Assembly (NCBI RefSeq): GCF_002914525.1
Contig: NZ_LODW01000041.1
Span: 62,001-126,000, forward strand
Length of the DNA stretch: 64,000 bases
Direction: 5' to 3'
From: Rhizobium hidalgonense
GTDB taxonomy: Bacteria; Pseudomonadota; Alphaproteobacteria; Rhizobiales; Rhizobiaceae
Shown here piece after piece: positions 1-7,551 of this stretch; positions within the stretch are counted from its first letter, which is position 1, and every line of letters starts with the position of its first letter. The notes beneath the pieces are model-generated. The model was not told the DNA's origin. It did not search any database and saw nothing but the letters and a program-made list of their open reading frames with translations. The position numbers and the translations under genes were made by a program.

Positions 1-83
1 GGGAACACGACCGGCTGCGCCTGGCGCTGCAGGATTTTCGCAACCTGAGCGCGGAAGACTTCTTGGCCCGCTACGACGATTAA
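1..83 (+). CDS. 3' end of an upstream gene, probably a hexapeptide-type acetyltransferase of the phosphonate locus (partial)
   Basis: An open frame enters from the left edge (first full codon at base 3) and stops with TAA at 81-83; the visible tail ends in FLARYDD. In related rhizobia the gene before phnC is often an acetyltransferase of the DapH/chloramphenicol-acetyltransferase fold, whose C-terminus I recall as a similar Leu/Asp-rich tail ending in a short FLxxY segment. Only 26 residues are visible, so the assignment is inference from context plus this weak resemblance. Confidence 0.45.
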   Translation, partial: EHDRLRLALQDFRNLSAEDFLARYDD

Positions 84-104
84 ACCTCCGATATAGGCTC
101 GGAG

Positions 105-138
105 AATTGTGACACGACTTACACAAATATGACATTTG
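105..138. promoter_or_regulatory. Possible PhoB (Pho box-like) site upstream of phnC
   Basis: Two TGACA elements occur at 110-114 and 130-134. Read on the reverse strand the stretch gives ATGTCAT, four bases, then GTGTAAG, with a further TGTCA beyond. Known Pho boxes are 7-base CTGTCAT-like repeats spaced by four bases, and the homologous phoCDET operon of Sinorhizobium meliloti is phosphate-regulated. The match is imperfect and lies in the reverse orientation, so this is weak. Confidence 0.28.
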
Positions 139-200
139 AGGTTCATCAAGCGGGACTAATGCGATGCTGACCAAGGCCTGGAGTGCAGGGGGAAAGCATG

Positions 201-1046
201 ATGTTCGAGCTGAAGAATGTCACACGTCGCTTCGGAAAAAAGCTCGCCGTCGATTCCGTCACGCTCGACATTCCGCAGGGCCAGATGGTCGGCATCATCG
301 GCCGGTCCGGCGCCGGCAAGTCAACGCTGCTGCGCATGATCAACCGGCTGCAGGAGCCGAGCTCCGGCTCCATTCATTTCGCCGGCATCGAGGTCTCCGG
401 GCTTCGCGGCCAGGCGCTGCGCAACTGGCAGCGCGATTGCGCGATGATCTTCCAGCAGTTCAACCTGGTGCCGCGCCTCGATGTTCTCACCAATGTCATG
501 CTCGGCCGTCTCAACCACCGCTCGACGCTGATGAGCCTGCTCAATATCTTCACCCGCGAGGAACGTGTGCATGCGATCGCAGCGCTGGAACGCCTCGGCA
601 TCGAGCAGACGGCGCTGCAGCCGGCCGGCACGCTTTCCGGCGGCCAGCAGCAGCGCGTGGCGATCGCCCGTGCGCTGATGCAGAACCCGAAAATGGTTCT
701 CGCCGACGAGCCGATCGCCTCGCTCGATCCCCTCAACGCCAAGATCGTCATGGATGCGCTGCGCGATATCAACGAGCGCGAGGGCATTACCGTCATCACC
801 AACCTGCACACGCTCGACACCGCCCGCAACTATTGTGAGCGCATCGTCGGCATGGCCGGCGGCCGCATCGTCTTCGACGGCAAGCCGACGGAACTGACCG
901 CCGAGGCGGTGAAGGAAATCTACGGGACGGACAAGGATGGCGCCGGCATCGACGAAACGATGACCTCGACCTCCATCACGATCGCTCCCGAGCGGGCAGA
1001 CAATCAATCCGCCGGCACCCAACCGCTGGCGCTGGCCGGTCTCTGA
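201..1046 (+). CDS. phnC: Phosphonate/phosphate ABC transporter, ATP-binding protein PhnC
   Basis: Cytoplasmic ATPase that drives phosphonate/phosphate uptake with PhnD and the PhnE permeases. The 281-residue product has Walker A GRSGAGKS at residues 34-41, the ABC signature LSGGQ at about 145-149 and Walker B with LADEP near 168. The length is slightly above typical PhnC because of a Thr/Pro/Ala-rich tail of about 35 residues. A purine-rich AGGGGGAA at 187-194 serves either of two adjacent ATGs at 198 and 201; I took 201, which gives the family-like MFELKNV start. phnD follows after 85 bases. The order phnC-D-E-E is the rhizobial phoCDET arrangement, which makes phosphate starvation control likely (inference). 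Confidence 0.96.
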   Translation: MFELKNVTRRFGKKLAVDSVTLDIPQGQMVGIIGRSGAGKSTLLRMINRLQEPSSGSIHFAGIEVSGLRGQALRNWQRDCAMIFQQFNLVPRLDVLTNVMLGRLNHRSTLMSLLNIFTREERVHAIAALERLGIEQTALQPAGTLSGGQQQRVAIARALMQNPKMVLADEPIASLDPLNAKIVMDALRDINEREGITVITNLHTLDTARNYCERIVGMAGGRIVFDGKPTELTAEAVKEIYGTDKDGAGIDETMTSTSITIAPERADNQSAGTQPLALAGL

Positions 1047-1131
1047 GAGAGGCGGCCGCGATCGAGCGCCCGCGTCAAGGGCAACTTCTTCGTAACGGGA
1101 GGCCGGGGACACCGGTCAATAGGAGAGACAC

Positions 1132-2037
1132 ATGTTGAAGAAAGCACTCTTTGCGGCAACGGCGCTCTTCGCGCTCGCCGGCGGCGCCCATGCTGCAGAC
1201 CTCAAGGAATTCCGCATCGGGATCCTCGGCGGCGAAAACGAAACCGACCGCCTGCGCAACTATGCCTGCCTTGCCGACCATCTGAAGCAGGAATTCGGCT
1301 TAGAGAAGGTCTCGCTGTTCCCGGCCGCCGATTATGACGGCGTCATCCAGGGCCTGCTCGGCGGCACGCTCGATTTCGCCGAACTCGGCGCCTCAGGTTA
1401 TGCTTCCGTCTACCTCAAGGACCCGAAGGCCGTTACACCGATCCTGACGACGCAGCAGAAGGATGGTTCGACGGGCTATTACTCGATCGGCCTGGCGCTG
1501 AAGTCCTCCGGCATCAAGAACATCAAGGACGCCAAGGGCAAGAAGCTCGGCTATGCCGACCCGGACTCCACCTCCGGCTACCTCGTTCCGCTGACCCAGA
1601 TCCCGAAGGACACGGGCATGCCGAACGACAAGTTCTTCGCCTCGACGCAGTTCAACGGCGGCCACGAGAACAACCTGCTCGCCGCTTATGACGGCAAGGT
1701 CGACGTTGCCGTCGACGACAGCTCCGGCATCGGCGATTTCAAGGACGGCTACACCTCCGGCACCTTCCGCAAGGAAGTCGACAAGGGCGCCGTCGATCCG
1801 AACAAGCTGGTTGAAGTCTGGCGTTCGCCGCTGATCCCGAACGGCCCGCTCGTCGTGCGCAACGCGCTTGGCGAAGACTGGCAGACGAAGCTTGCAGCCT
1901 TCTTCACGGCTCTGCCGGAAAAGGATCACAAGTGCTTCGCAGCTGTCGAAGGCGGCGATTACAAGGGCTACGCCCCGGTCAAGCACGACTTCTACAAGGC
2001 CGTCGTCGAAGTCCGCAAGGCTGCCATCGGCGGCTGA
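1132..2037 (+). CDS. phnD: Phosphonate ABC transporter, periplasmic substrate-binding protein PhnD
   Basis: Periplasmic binding protein that captures phosphonate (and possibly phosphate) and delivers it to the PhnE permease. The 301-residue product begins with a clear Sec signal peptide: two lysines, a hydrophobic run to about residue 18, then an AHA-type cleavage site near residue 21. The mature part has PhnD-family features such as GILGGEN near its start, a DSTSGYLVP segment (phosphate-binding serine loop) and a VDVAVDDSSG segment. The start ATG has a strong Shine-Dalgarno AGGAG at 1121-1125. A hairpin just downstream probably limits read-through into the permease genes. Confidence 0.96.
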   Translation: MLKKALFAATALFALAGGAHAADLKEFRIGILGGENETDRLRNYACLADHLKQEFGLEKVSLFPAADYDGVIQGLLGGTLDFAELGASGYASVYLKDPKAVTPILTTQQKDGSTGYYSIGLALKSSGIKNIKDAKGKKLGYADPDSTSGYLVPLTQIPKDTGMPNDKFFASTQFNGGHENNLLAAYDGKVDVAVDDSSGIGDFKDGYTSGTFRKEVDKGAVDPNKLVEVWRSPLIPNGPLVVRNALGEDWQTKLAAFFTALPEKDHKCFAAVEGGDYKGYAPVKHDFYKAVVEVRKAAIGG

Positions 2038-2054
2038 TCGGCCTCGTGAATGCT

Positions 2055-2085
2055 GGGGCGGCCGGCAACGGCCGTCCCTTCTTTT
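2055..2085 (+). terminator. Intra-operon hairpin between phnD and phnE1 (partial terminator or RNA-stabilising stem)
   Basis: GGGGCGGCC (2055-2063) pairs with GGCCGTCCC (2070-2078) with one mismatch over a 6-base loop, followed by TTCTTTT. Such hairpins after binding-protein genes commonly raise their expression relative to the permease genes. The interrupted T-run suggests partial rather than full termination. Confidence 0.5.
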
Positions 2086-2104
2086 GTAACCGGCGGGGGG
2101 GTCC

Positions 2105-3064
2105 ATGACTATTGCCGATACACAGCCGCACATGCAGAGCACCCAGGAGATCGGCACCGCCTGGGGCCGGATGGTCGCCAGGCGCCACTTCTACACCGTG
2201 CTTGGCCTGGTGATCCTGATTGCGGCTTTCGTCAGCTCCGTCCGCTTCGCCGACGAGAGCAATGCCGGCCATTTCTTCGACCGGCTGCCGCATCTCTTCG
2301 ACTTCCTGAGCTGGCTCATCCCCAAGGATTGGAACGATGTCTGGCGCGCACTGTTCGACATAACGAGCGTCAACGACAGAGGCGGCGAGGAATTCAATTT
2401 CGACAAAGGCCGCGTCTATATCTGGGGCGCCTTCTATATTCCCGAATATTTCGAGCTGATGATCGTCACCATCAACGTGGCGTTGATTTCGACCATCATC
2501 GCCTTCGTCTTTGCCGTTCCCTTGAGCTTATTTGCCGCACGAAACCTGACGAGTTCATGGCCGCTGCGCATCTTCACCAAGCGCCTGATGGAATTCCTGC
2601 GCGCCTTCCCCGAAATCGTCATTGCCGGCCTGTTTTCGGCGATCCTGTCGATCGGGCCGGTCGCCGCCATCATTGCCATCACCCTGCACACGATCGGCGC
2701 GCTCGGCAAACTCTTCTACGAAGTGGCCGAGAATATCGACATGAAGCCGCATGAGGGCATGAAGGCCGTCGGCGCCAACTGGTGGGAGCGCGTGCGCTTC
2801 GCCGCCCTGCCGCAGGTGCTGCCGAATTTTACCTCCTATGCGCTCTTACGCCTCGAGATCAACGTGCGCGCCTCGACCATCATTGGCGCCGTCGGCGGCG
2901 GCGGCATCGGCGAGGAGCTGAAGCTATCGATCTCGCGCGGCTTCGGCGCCAAGACGATGGCGCTCGTTCTGCTGCTGTTCGTGACGATCGTCGCCGTCGA
3001 CCAGTTCTCCGCATGGCTGCGCCGCCGTCTCGTCGGCGAGCACGCCTTCCTCCTGCAACATTGA
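2105..3064 (+). CDS. phnE1: Phosphonate ABC transporter permease PhnE (first copy)
   Basis: Inner-membrane permease subunit of the PhnCDE importer. The 319-residue protein has a short cytoplasmic N-terminus, a first membrane span near residues 32-48, a periplasmic segment, and then the binding-protein-dependent transport domain with several hydrophobic helices. An EAA-like coupling loop is visible around EGMKAVGANWWERV, which contacts the ATPase. The next gene, also a PhnE, begins 7 bases after the stop, so the two are probably translated together as the permease heterodimer. The ATG follows a G-rich stretch at 2093-2101. Confidence 0.95.
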   Translation: MTIADTQPHMQSTQEIGTAWGRMVARRHFYTVLGLVILIAAFVSSVRFADESNAGHFFDRLPHLFDFLSWLIPKDWNDVWRALFDITSVNDRGGEEFNFDKGRVYIWGAFYIPEYFELMIVTINVALISTIIAFVFAVPLSLFAARNLTSSWPLRIFTKRLMEFLRAFPEIVIAGLFSAILSIGPVAAIIAITLHTIGALGKLFYEVAENIDMKPHEGMKAVGANWWERVRFAALPQVLPNFTSYALLRLEINVRASTIIGAVGGGGIGEELKLSISRGFGAKTMALVLLLFVTIVAVDQFSAWLRRRLVGEHAFLLQH

Positions 3065-3071
3065 GGCCGCC

Positions 3072-4415
3072 ATGACGGTGATCGACGCAAACCGCATGCG
3101 TGAGATAGAAGCGCGCTATCCGGAATATTTCCACCGGTCGTTCCGCCAGCGTTTCGGCGGGCTGATGATCCTGATCGCAACGCTGCTCTACAGCCTCTAT
3201 GCCGTATGGTTCTTCGACCTGCCGAAGCTCTTCGCCGAGGCCCATTGGGAACGTGTCGGCATCTATCTCAGCCAATGGGTGAGCTACGAGGTTCAGCCGG
3301 AATTGCGCATCGAAGACGACGGTTCGATCGACATCCGCTATCCGCGTTTCTCGCCGCTCGGCGACAATCCGCATCCGGACTGGCTGGTCAACAATCCCGA
3401 CGGCAGCATCACCGTTTCGATCAGCGGCACGAGCCGGAGCGTCACCGTCTCGAAAAGCGAGACGATCGTGACTGCGTACGGCATCAGCGTGCCCGTCGAG
3501 GTTTCGAGCGGTGCGCCCAAGGTGGTCGGACCGGTGCCCGGCTGGATGACCGTTTATGACGACAATGTGCTTGCCGATCTCGGCTCTGCCGGCAATGTCA
3601 GCATTTCCGTCGACCGGGTGAAAATCCGCAAGCGTTTCATCGGCTGGGCGAATTTCATCTTCGACACGCAATCCTCCTTCTTCGACAAGCCGGTCGGCGA
3701 GGTCATCGGCCTCATCGTCTCCGGCTCGCGCATCAAGCCCGAGCAGTCCAACCTGTCGCTCGCCTTCGACGACATATGGAACAACAGCGAATGGCAGCAT
3801 GGCGACGTCTGGACCAAGCTTTTCCAGACGATCGTCATGGCGTTCCTCGGAACGCTGCTCGGCTCGCTCGCCGCTTTCCCGCTGGCCTTCCTGGCGGCGC
3901 GCAACATCACACCGAACCGCCTCCTGAACCAGATCCTCAAGCGCTTCTTCGATTTCCTGCGCTCGGTCGACATGCTGATCTGGGCGCTGTTCCTGACCCG
4001 CGCCTTCGGCCCCGGCCCGCTTGCCGGCAGCGGCGCAATCTTCCTCACCGAGACCGGCACGCTCGGCAAGCTCTATTCCGAAGGGCTGGAGAATATCGAC
4101 AACAAGCCGCGCGAAGGCATCAAATCGACCGGCGCTGAGACCGTGCTTGTCCATCGTTACGGCATTATGCCGCAGATCGTTCCCGTCATCGTCAGCCAGA
4201 CGCTCTACCAATGGGAATCGAACGTGCGCGGCGCGACCATCATCGGCGCCGTCGGCGCCGGCGGCATCGGCCTCAAATTGTGGGAGGCGATGCGCACAAA
4301 TGCCAACTGGGAAAACGTCGCCTACATGGTCATTCTGATCCTGATCGTCGTCTTCCTGTTCGACGCCGCCTCGAACGCGCTGCGCCACCGGCTGATGGGC
4401 ACGAAGGCGCATTGA
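3072..4415 (+). CDS. phnE2: Phosphonate ABC transporter permease PhnE (second copy, with a large periplasmic insertion)
   Basis: Second permease half of the PhnCDE importer, 447 residues against 319 for PhnE1. After a first hydrophobic segment (about residues 33-52) there is an extra polar block of about 170 residues, rich in beta-type Ser/Val/Thr/Gly sequence, before the membrane domain resumes near residue 250. The topology places the block in the periplasm. The C-terminal half has the transport fold and an EAA-type loop (EGIKSTGAE). Spacing to phnE1 is 7 bases. The insertion explains the length; its function is unknown to me and it could help dock PhnD. Confidence 0.94.
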   Translation: MTVIDANRMREIEARYPEYFHRSFRQRFGGLMILIATLLYSLYAVWFFDLPKLFAEAHWERVGIYLSQWVSYEVQPELRIEDDGSIDIRYPRFSPLGDNPHPDWLVNNPDGSITVSISGTSRSVTVSKSETIVTAYGISVPVEVSSGAPKVVGPVPGWMTVYDDNVLADLGSAGNVSISVDRVKIRKRFIGWANFIFDTQSSFFDKPVGEVIGLIVSGSRIKPEQSNLSLAFDDIWNNSEWQHGDVWTKLFQTIVMAFLGTLLGSLAAFPLAFLAARNITPNRLLNQILKRFFDFLRSVDMLIWALFLTRAFGPGPLAGSGAIFLTETGTLGKLYSEGLENIDNKPREGIKSTGAETVLVHRYGIMPQIVPVIVSQTLYQWESNVRGATIIGAVGAGGIGLKLWEAMRTNANWENVAYMVILILIVVFLFDAASNALRHRLMGTKAH

Positions 4416-4433
4416 TCCCGCCGCTCGAAATGC

Positions 4434-4454
4434 GATGGCGGCGCTGCCGCCATC
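4434..4454 (+). terminator. Perfect 9-bp hairpin after phnE2
   Basis: GATGGCGGC (4434-4442), loop GCT, GCCGCCATC (4446-4454). No T-run follows, so it is a weak terminator or an RNA-stabilising stem separating the transporter genes from the DUF1045-phnM-phnN part. Confidence 0.4.
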
Positions 4455-4558
4455 ATCATTCTGTCACGGAAATCTTTTAGCCGGGAACCTGCTTGCGGTT
4501 CGCCGCCAAATCACTGCACATTGCGCTCCCTGTTTCGACGATCCCCAGGATAAAAGCC

Positions 4559-5254
4559 TTGCGCTACGCTCTCTATTTCACGCCGTCGAAGGATCATCCC
4601 CTGACCGGCGCGGCCTCGCTCTGGCTCGGCCGCGATGCGTTTTCCGGCGAAACCTATCCGGCACCAGAGCATGAGATGCTCGGCGCGGCAGAGCAGTTCG
4701 AGCTGACCGCCGATCCGCGCCGCTACGGCTTTCACGCGACGATCAAGGCGCCGTTTTCGCTCGCCGCCTCCGTCACCGAAAAGGATTTCATGACCGTCGT
4801 CGAGGATTTTGCCGCGCGCACGCCAGCCTTCGAGATCCCCGAGCTGGTGCTCGGCCAGCTCGGCCGTTTTTTTGCTCTCGTTCCCGGATCTCTTCATCAA
4901 CCGCTTCAGGATTTTGCCGCGAAGGTGGTAAAGTCATTCGAGCCGTTCCGCGCAGCGCTTTCTCCGGCCGATATGGCGCGGCGCAACCCGGAGAAGCTCA
5001 GCGACGGCCAGCGCGCCAATCTGCAGCGCTGGGGTTATCCCTATGTGATGGAGGATTTCGGCTTCCACATGACGCTCACCGGGCAGGTGCCCGAGACACG
5101 CGCCGAGATGATGAAAGCCATTCTGACCGAGCGTTTTGCCGATTTCATCGGCCGGCCGCTTTCGATTACCGGCCTTGCGGTCTTCACCGAGGAGACGCGC
5201 GGCGCCCCGTTCAAAGTTCATTCCTGGCTGCCGCTTACCGGCGCCAAAAGCTGA
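4559..5254 (+). CDS. DUF1045 phosphonate-operon protein, predicted 2H phosphoesterase
   Basis: A 231-residue protein of the DUF1045 family that is found with C-P lyase genes. Two H-x-T motifs, His59-Ala-Thr61 in YGFHATIK and His170-Met-Thr172 in GFHMTLT, are the signature of 2H phosphoesterases, which act on cyclic or 2'-linked phosphoesters. C-P lyase chemistry makes a ribosyl 1,2-cyclic phosphate that PhnP opens in E. coli; no metallo-beta-lactamase PhnP is visible in this window, so this protein may do that step (inference). The frame is open from 4493, but the family start MRYALYF fits TTG at 4559 with AGGA at 4547-4550. phnM follows after 13 bases. Confidence 0.85.
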   Translation: MRYALYFTPSKDHPLTGAASLWLGRDAFSGETYPAPEHEMLGAAEQFELTADPRRYGFHATIKAPFSLAASVTEKDFMTVVEDFAARTPAFEIPELVLGQLGRFFALVPGSLHQPLQDFAAKVVKSFEPFRAALSPADMARRNPEKLSDGQRANLQRWGYPYVMEDFGFHMTLTGQVPETRAEMMKAILTERFADFIGRPLSITGLAVFTEETRGAPFKVHSWLPLTGAKS

Positions 5255-5267
5255 AAGACCTGACGAC

Positions 5268-6407
5268 ATGAGCAAAGAGACCGTGTTTTCCAACGCCCGC
5301 ATCGTTCTCGAGGATGATATCCTCTCCGGCTCGATCCTCATTCGCGACGGCAAGATCGCCGATATTTCCGAGGGCAATTCGGTAGCCGGTGAAGATTTCG
5401 AAGGCGACTATGTCATTCCCGGCCTCGTCGAGCTGCATACCGATCATCTCGAAGGCCATTATCAGCCGCGCCCCGGCATTCGCTGGAACAAGACCGCCGC
5501 AGTCCAGGCGCATGATGCCCAGATCGTTACCTCGGGCATCACCACGGTGTTCGACTGCCTGCGCATGGGTGCGGATGAAGACGGCGGCTTCGAGCATGGC
5601 GAGATGCGCGACATGGCCGACGCCATCCAGTCGGCCGAGAATGAAGGCCGGCTGCGCGCCGAACACCTGCTGCATCTGCGCTGCGAGGTCTCGGCCGACA
5701 ATGTGCTCGAACATTTCGCCGATTTCGAACACGACCGGCATGTGCGGCTGGTCTCGCTGATGGATCATGCGCCCGGCCAGCGGCAGTTCCAAACGATGGA
5801 TCAATATATCTTCTACTATCAGAAGAAGCGCGGTCTGAGCGACGAGGTCTTCGCCCGTTTCGTCGCCAAGCGCCAGGCAGAATCGGCGCGCAATTCGACG
5901 CCGCATCGCAACGCCATCGCCAAGGTCTGCGCCGAGCGCGGCATCACGGTGGCGAGCCATGACGATGCGACGCTCTCTCATGTCGACGAGGCGATCGACA
6001 ACGGCGTGCGGCTCGCCGAATTCCCGACCAGCTTCGACGCAGCGCGGGCCTCGCACGGACATGGGATGAGCGTGCTGATGGGTGCACCGAACATCGTGCG
6101 CGGCAAATCCCACTCCGGCAATATCGCCGCCCGCGACCTTGCCGAGATGGGCGTGCTCGACGTGCTGTCCTCCGATTACGTGCCGCTCAGCCTGCTGCAT
6201 GCGCCCTTCATCCTTGCCGATGAAGTCGAAAGCATTACACTGCCGAAGGCGATCGCCATGGTGACGTCGACGCCCGCCCGAACCGTCAGCCTCGACGATC
6301 GCGGCCGGATCGCCACCGGGCTGCGCGCTGATCTCGTCCGCGTCCACCGTTCGCATGGCGTGCCGGTGACACGCTCCGTCTGGCGCCAGGGACGCCGTGT
6401 CGCATGA
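5268..6407 (+). CDS. phnM: Alpha-D-ribose 1-methylphosphonate 5-triphosphate diphosphatase PhnM
   Basis: Amidohydrolase-fold enzyme that removes diphosphate from alkylphosphonate ribose triphosphate before C-P bond cleavage. The 379-residue product has the family segment LHTDHLEGH near residues 55-63 (metal ligands), MDHAPGQ, a second His/Asp pair in SHDDAT, and SSDYVPL near the C-terminus. The frame extends upstream to 5136 but that part overlaps the preceding gene; ATG at 5268 gives the usual N-terminus. Its stop overlaps the phnN start by four bases (ATGA), indicating translational coupling. Confidence 0.96.
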   Translation: MSKETVFSNARIVLEDDILSGSILIRDGKIADISEGNSVAGEDFEGDYVIPGLVELHTDHLEGHYQPRPGIRWNKTAAVQAHDAQIVTSGITTVFDCLRMGADEDGGFEHGEMRDMADAIQSAENEGRLRAEHLLHLRCEVSADNVLEHFADFEHDRHVRLVSLMDHAPGQRQFQTMDQYIFYYQKKRGLSDEVFARFVAKRQAESARNSTPHRNAIAKVCAERGITVASHDDATLSHVDEAIDNGVRLAEFPTSFDAARASHGHGMSVLMGAPNIVRGKSHSGNIAARDLAEMGVLDVLSSDYVPLSLLHAPFILADEVESITLPKAIAMVTSTPARTVSLDDRGRIATGLRADLVRVHRSHGVPVTRSVWRQGRRVA

Positions 6408-6997
6408 CGCATGAACCTCATCCGGGAGCTGGCGCCGAGCGCGGAATCATGGTCGTCGTCGTCGGACCGAGCGGCGCCGGCAAGGACACGCTGATGAATC
6501 TCGCTGCCCGGCGTTTTTCCGGGCGTGACAACGTGCATTTCATCCGCCGCGTCATTACCCGCCACCGCGATGCCGGTGGCGAAAATCATCTTTCGGTCTC
6601 TCTCGAAGGCTTTGCGGCCATGGAGCAGTCAGGCTCCTTCGCGGTCTGGTGGGAAGCGCACGGCTTGAAATACGGCATTCCGGCCGAGGTCTCCGTCGCC
6701 CTTTCCAAGGGCCATGTCGTCGTCGCCAACGGCTCGCGCTCGGCGCTTTACCGTTTCCAGGCCGCCTTCCCACGGCTGAAGGTCATCAACGTCACCGCCA
6801 GCGCCGAAGTGCTTGCCGGCCGGCTGGAGGCGCGCGGACGCGAAACGCATGAGGATATCATGGCACGGCTCGCCCGCGGACCGCTGACGGTGCGCGGCGA
6901 CTATGACGTGACTGAACTCGACAATAGCGGCTCGCTCGAAGAGGCCGAACAGAAGATGATCGCGATCCTCGAGGGGTTGCTGGCCGAGGCGCGCTGA
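6404..6997 (+). CDS. phnN: Ribose 1,5-bisphosphate phosphokinase PhnN
   Basis: Phosphorylates ribose 1,5-bisphosphate, the carbon product of the C-P lyase route, to PRPP. The 197-residue protein has a guanylate-kinase-like fold with P-loop GPSGAGKD at residues 21-28, an RRVITR segment matching the family nucleotide/phosphate region, and FAVWWEAHGLKYGIP typical of PhnN. The start overlaps phnM by four bases with AGGGA about nine bases upstream; a second ATG at 6449 would give a shorter family-like N-terminus. It is the last gene of the phn cluster visible here. Confidence 0.95.
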   Translation: MTHEPHPGAGAERGIMVVVVGPSGAGKDTLMNLAARRFSGRDNVHFIRRVITRHRDAGGENHLSVSLEGFAAMEQSGSFAVWWEAHGLKYGIPAEVSVALSKGHVVVANGSRSALYRFQAAFPRLKVINVTASAEVLAGRLEARGRETHEDIMARLARGPLTVRGDYDVTELDNSGSLEEAEQKMIAILEGLLAEAR

Positions 6998-7017
6998 GCG
7001 CAATCGAGAGGAAGGGC

Positions 7018-7521
7018 ATGCGCGCCATCAAAGTGGTCGACTACGATCCCTCCTGGCTGCGGCTCTTTGCCGAAATCAGCGCCGAGCTCTGGACCCTGCT
7101 CGGCGACCTCGTGCTGTCCATCGATCATATCGGCAGTACGTCGGTGCCCGGCCTGGCCGCAAAGCCGAAGATCGACCTCGATATCGTCACGATCTCCGAC
7201 GACGTTCTGCCGACGGCGATCGATGCGGTGCGCTCTGCCGATTTCGTCTTCCACGGCGATCGGGGAGTGAAACGCTGGGCCTTCACCCGGGATCACCAGG
7301 TTTACGGATTCAAGCTCTATCTCTGCGGACCCGACAATCATGCGCATCGCGAGCGCATCCTGTTTCGCGACTATCTCCGAAATCACCCGGCAAGAGCCCA
7401 GGCCTATGCTGAGCTGAAACGCCGCCTGGCTGTGGAGGCAGGCGGCGATTGGGATTTCTACACCGGCGGAAAGACCGGGTTCGTCAGCGAGACGGTGCGG
7501 CTGGCAAGCTTGAGGACATGA
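7018..7521 (+). CDS. GrpB/UPF0157 family protein, nucleotidyltransferase-like
   Basis: A 167-residue protein of the UPF0157 (GrpB) family. It has the family motif GSTSVPGL at residues 39-46 followed by KPKIDLD, whose Asp53/Asp55 pair resembles the metal-binding pair of minimal nucleotidyltransferases. The molecular substrate of the family is not established. The start has a good Shine-Dalgarno (GAGGAAGG) and lies 20 bases after phnN, so it may be co-transcribed with the phn operon, but nothing in the protein points to phosphonates. Confidence 0.85.
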   Translation: MRAIKVVDYDPSWLRLFAEISAELWTLLGDLVLSIDHIGSTSVPGLAAKPKIDLDIVTISDDVLPTAIDAVRSADFVFHGDRGVKRWAFTRDHQVYGFKLYLCGPDNHAHRERILFRDYLRNHPARAQAYAELKRRLAVEAGGDWDFYTGGKTGFVSETVRLASLRT

Positions 7522-7551
7522 ATCGGAGTGCGTAGCGCACGCCGTGCCCAA

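Noticed and set aside
2880..4412. 510-codon minus-strand frame opposite phnE2
   Set aside because: Lies fully within a clear permease gene and reads as charged low-complexity sequence.
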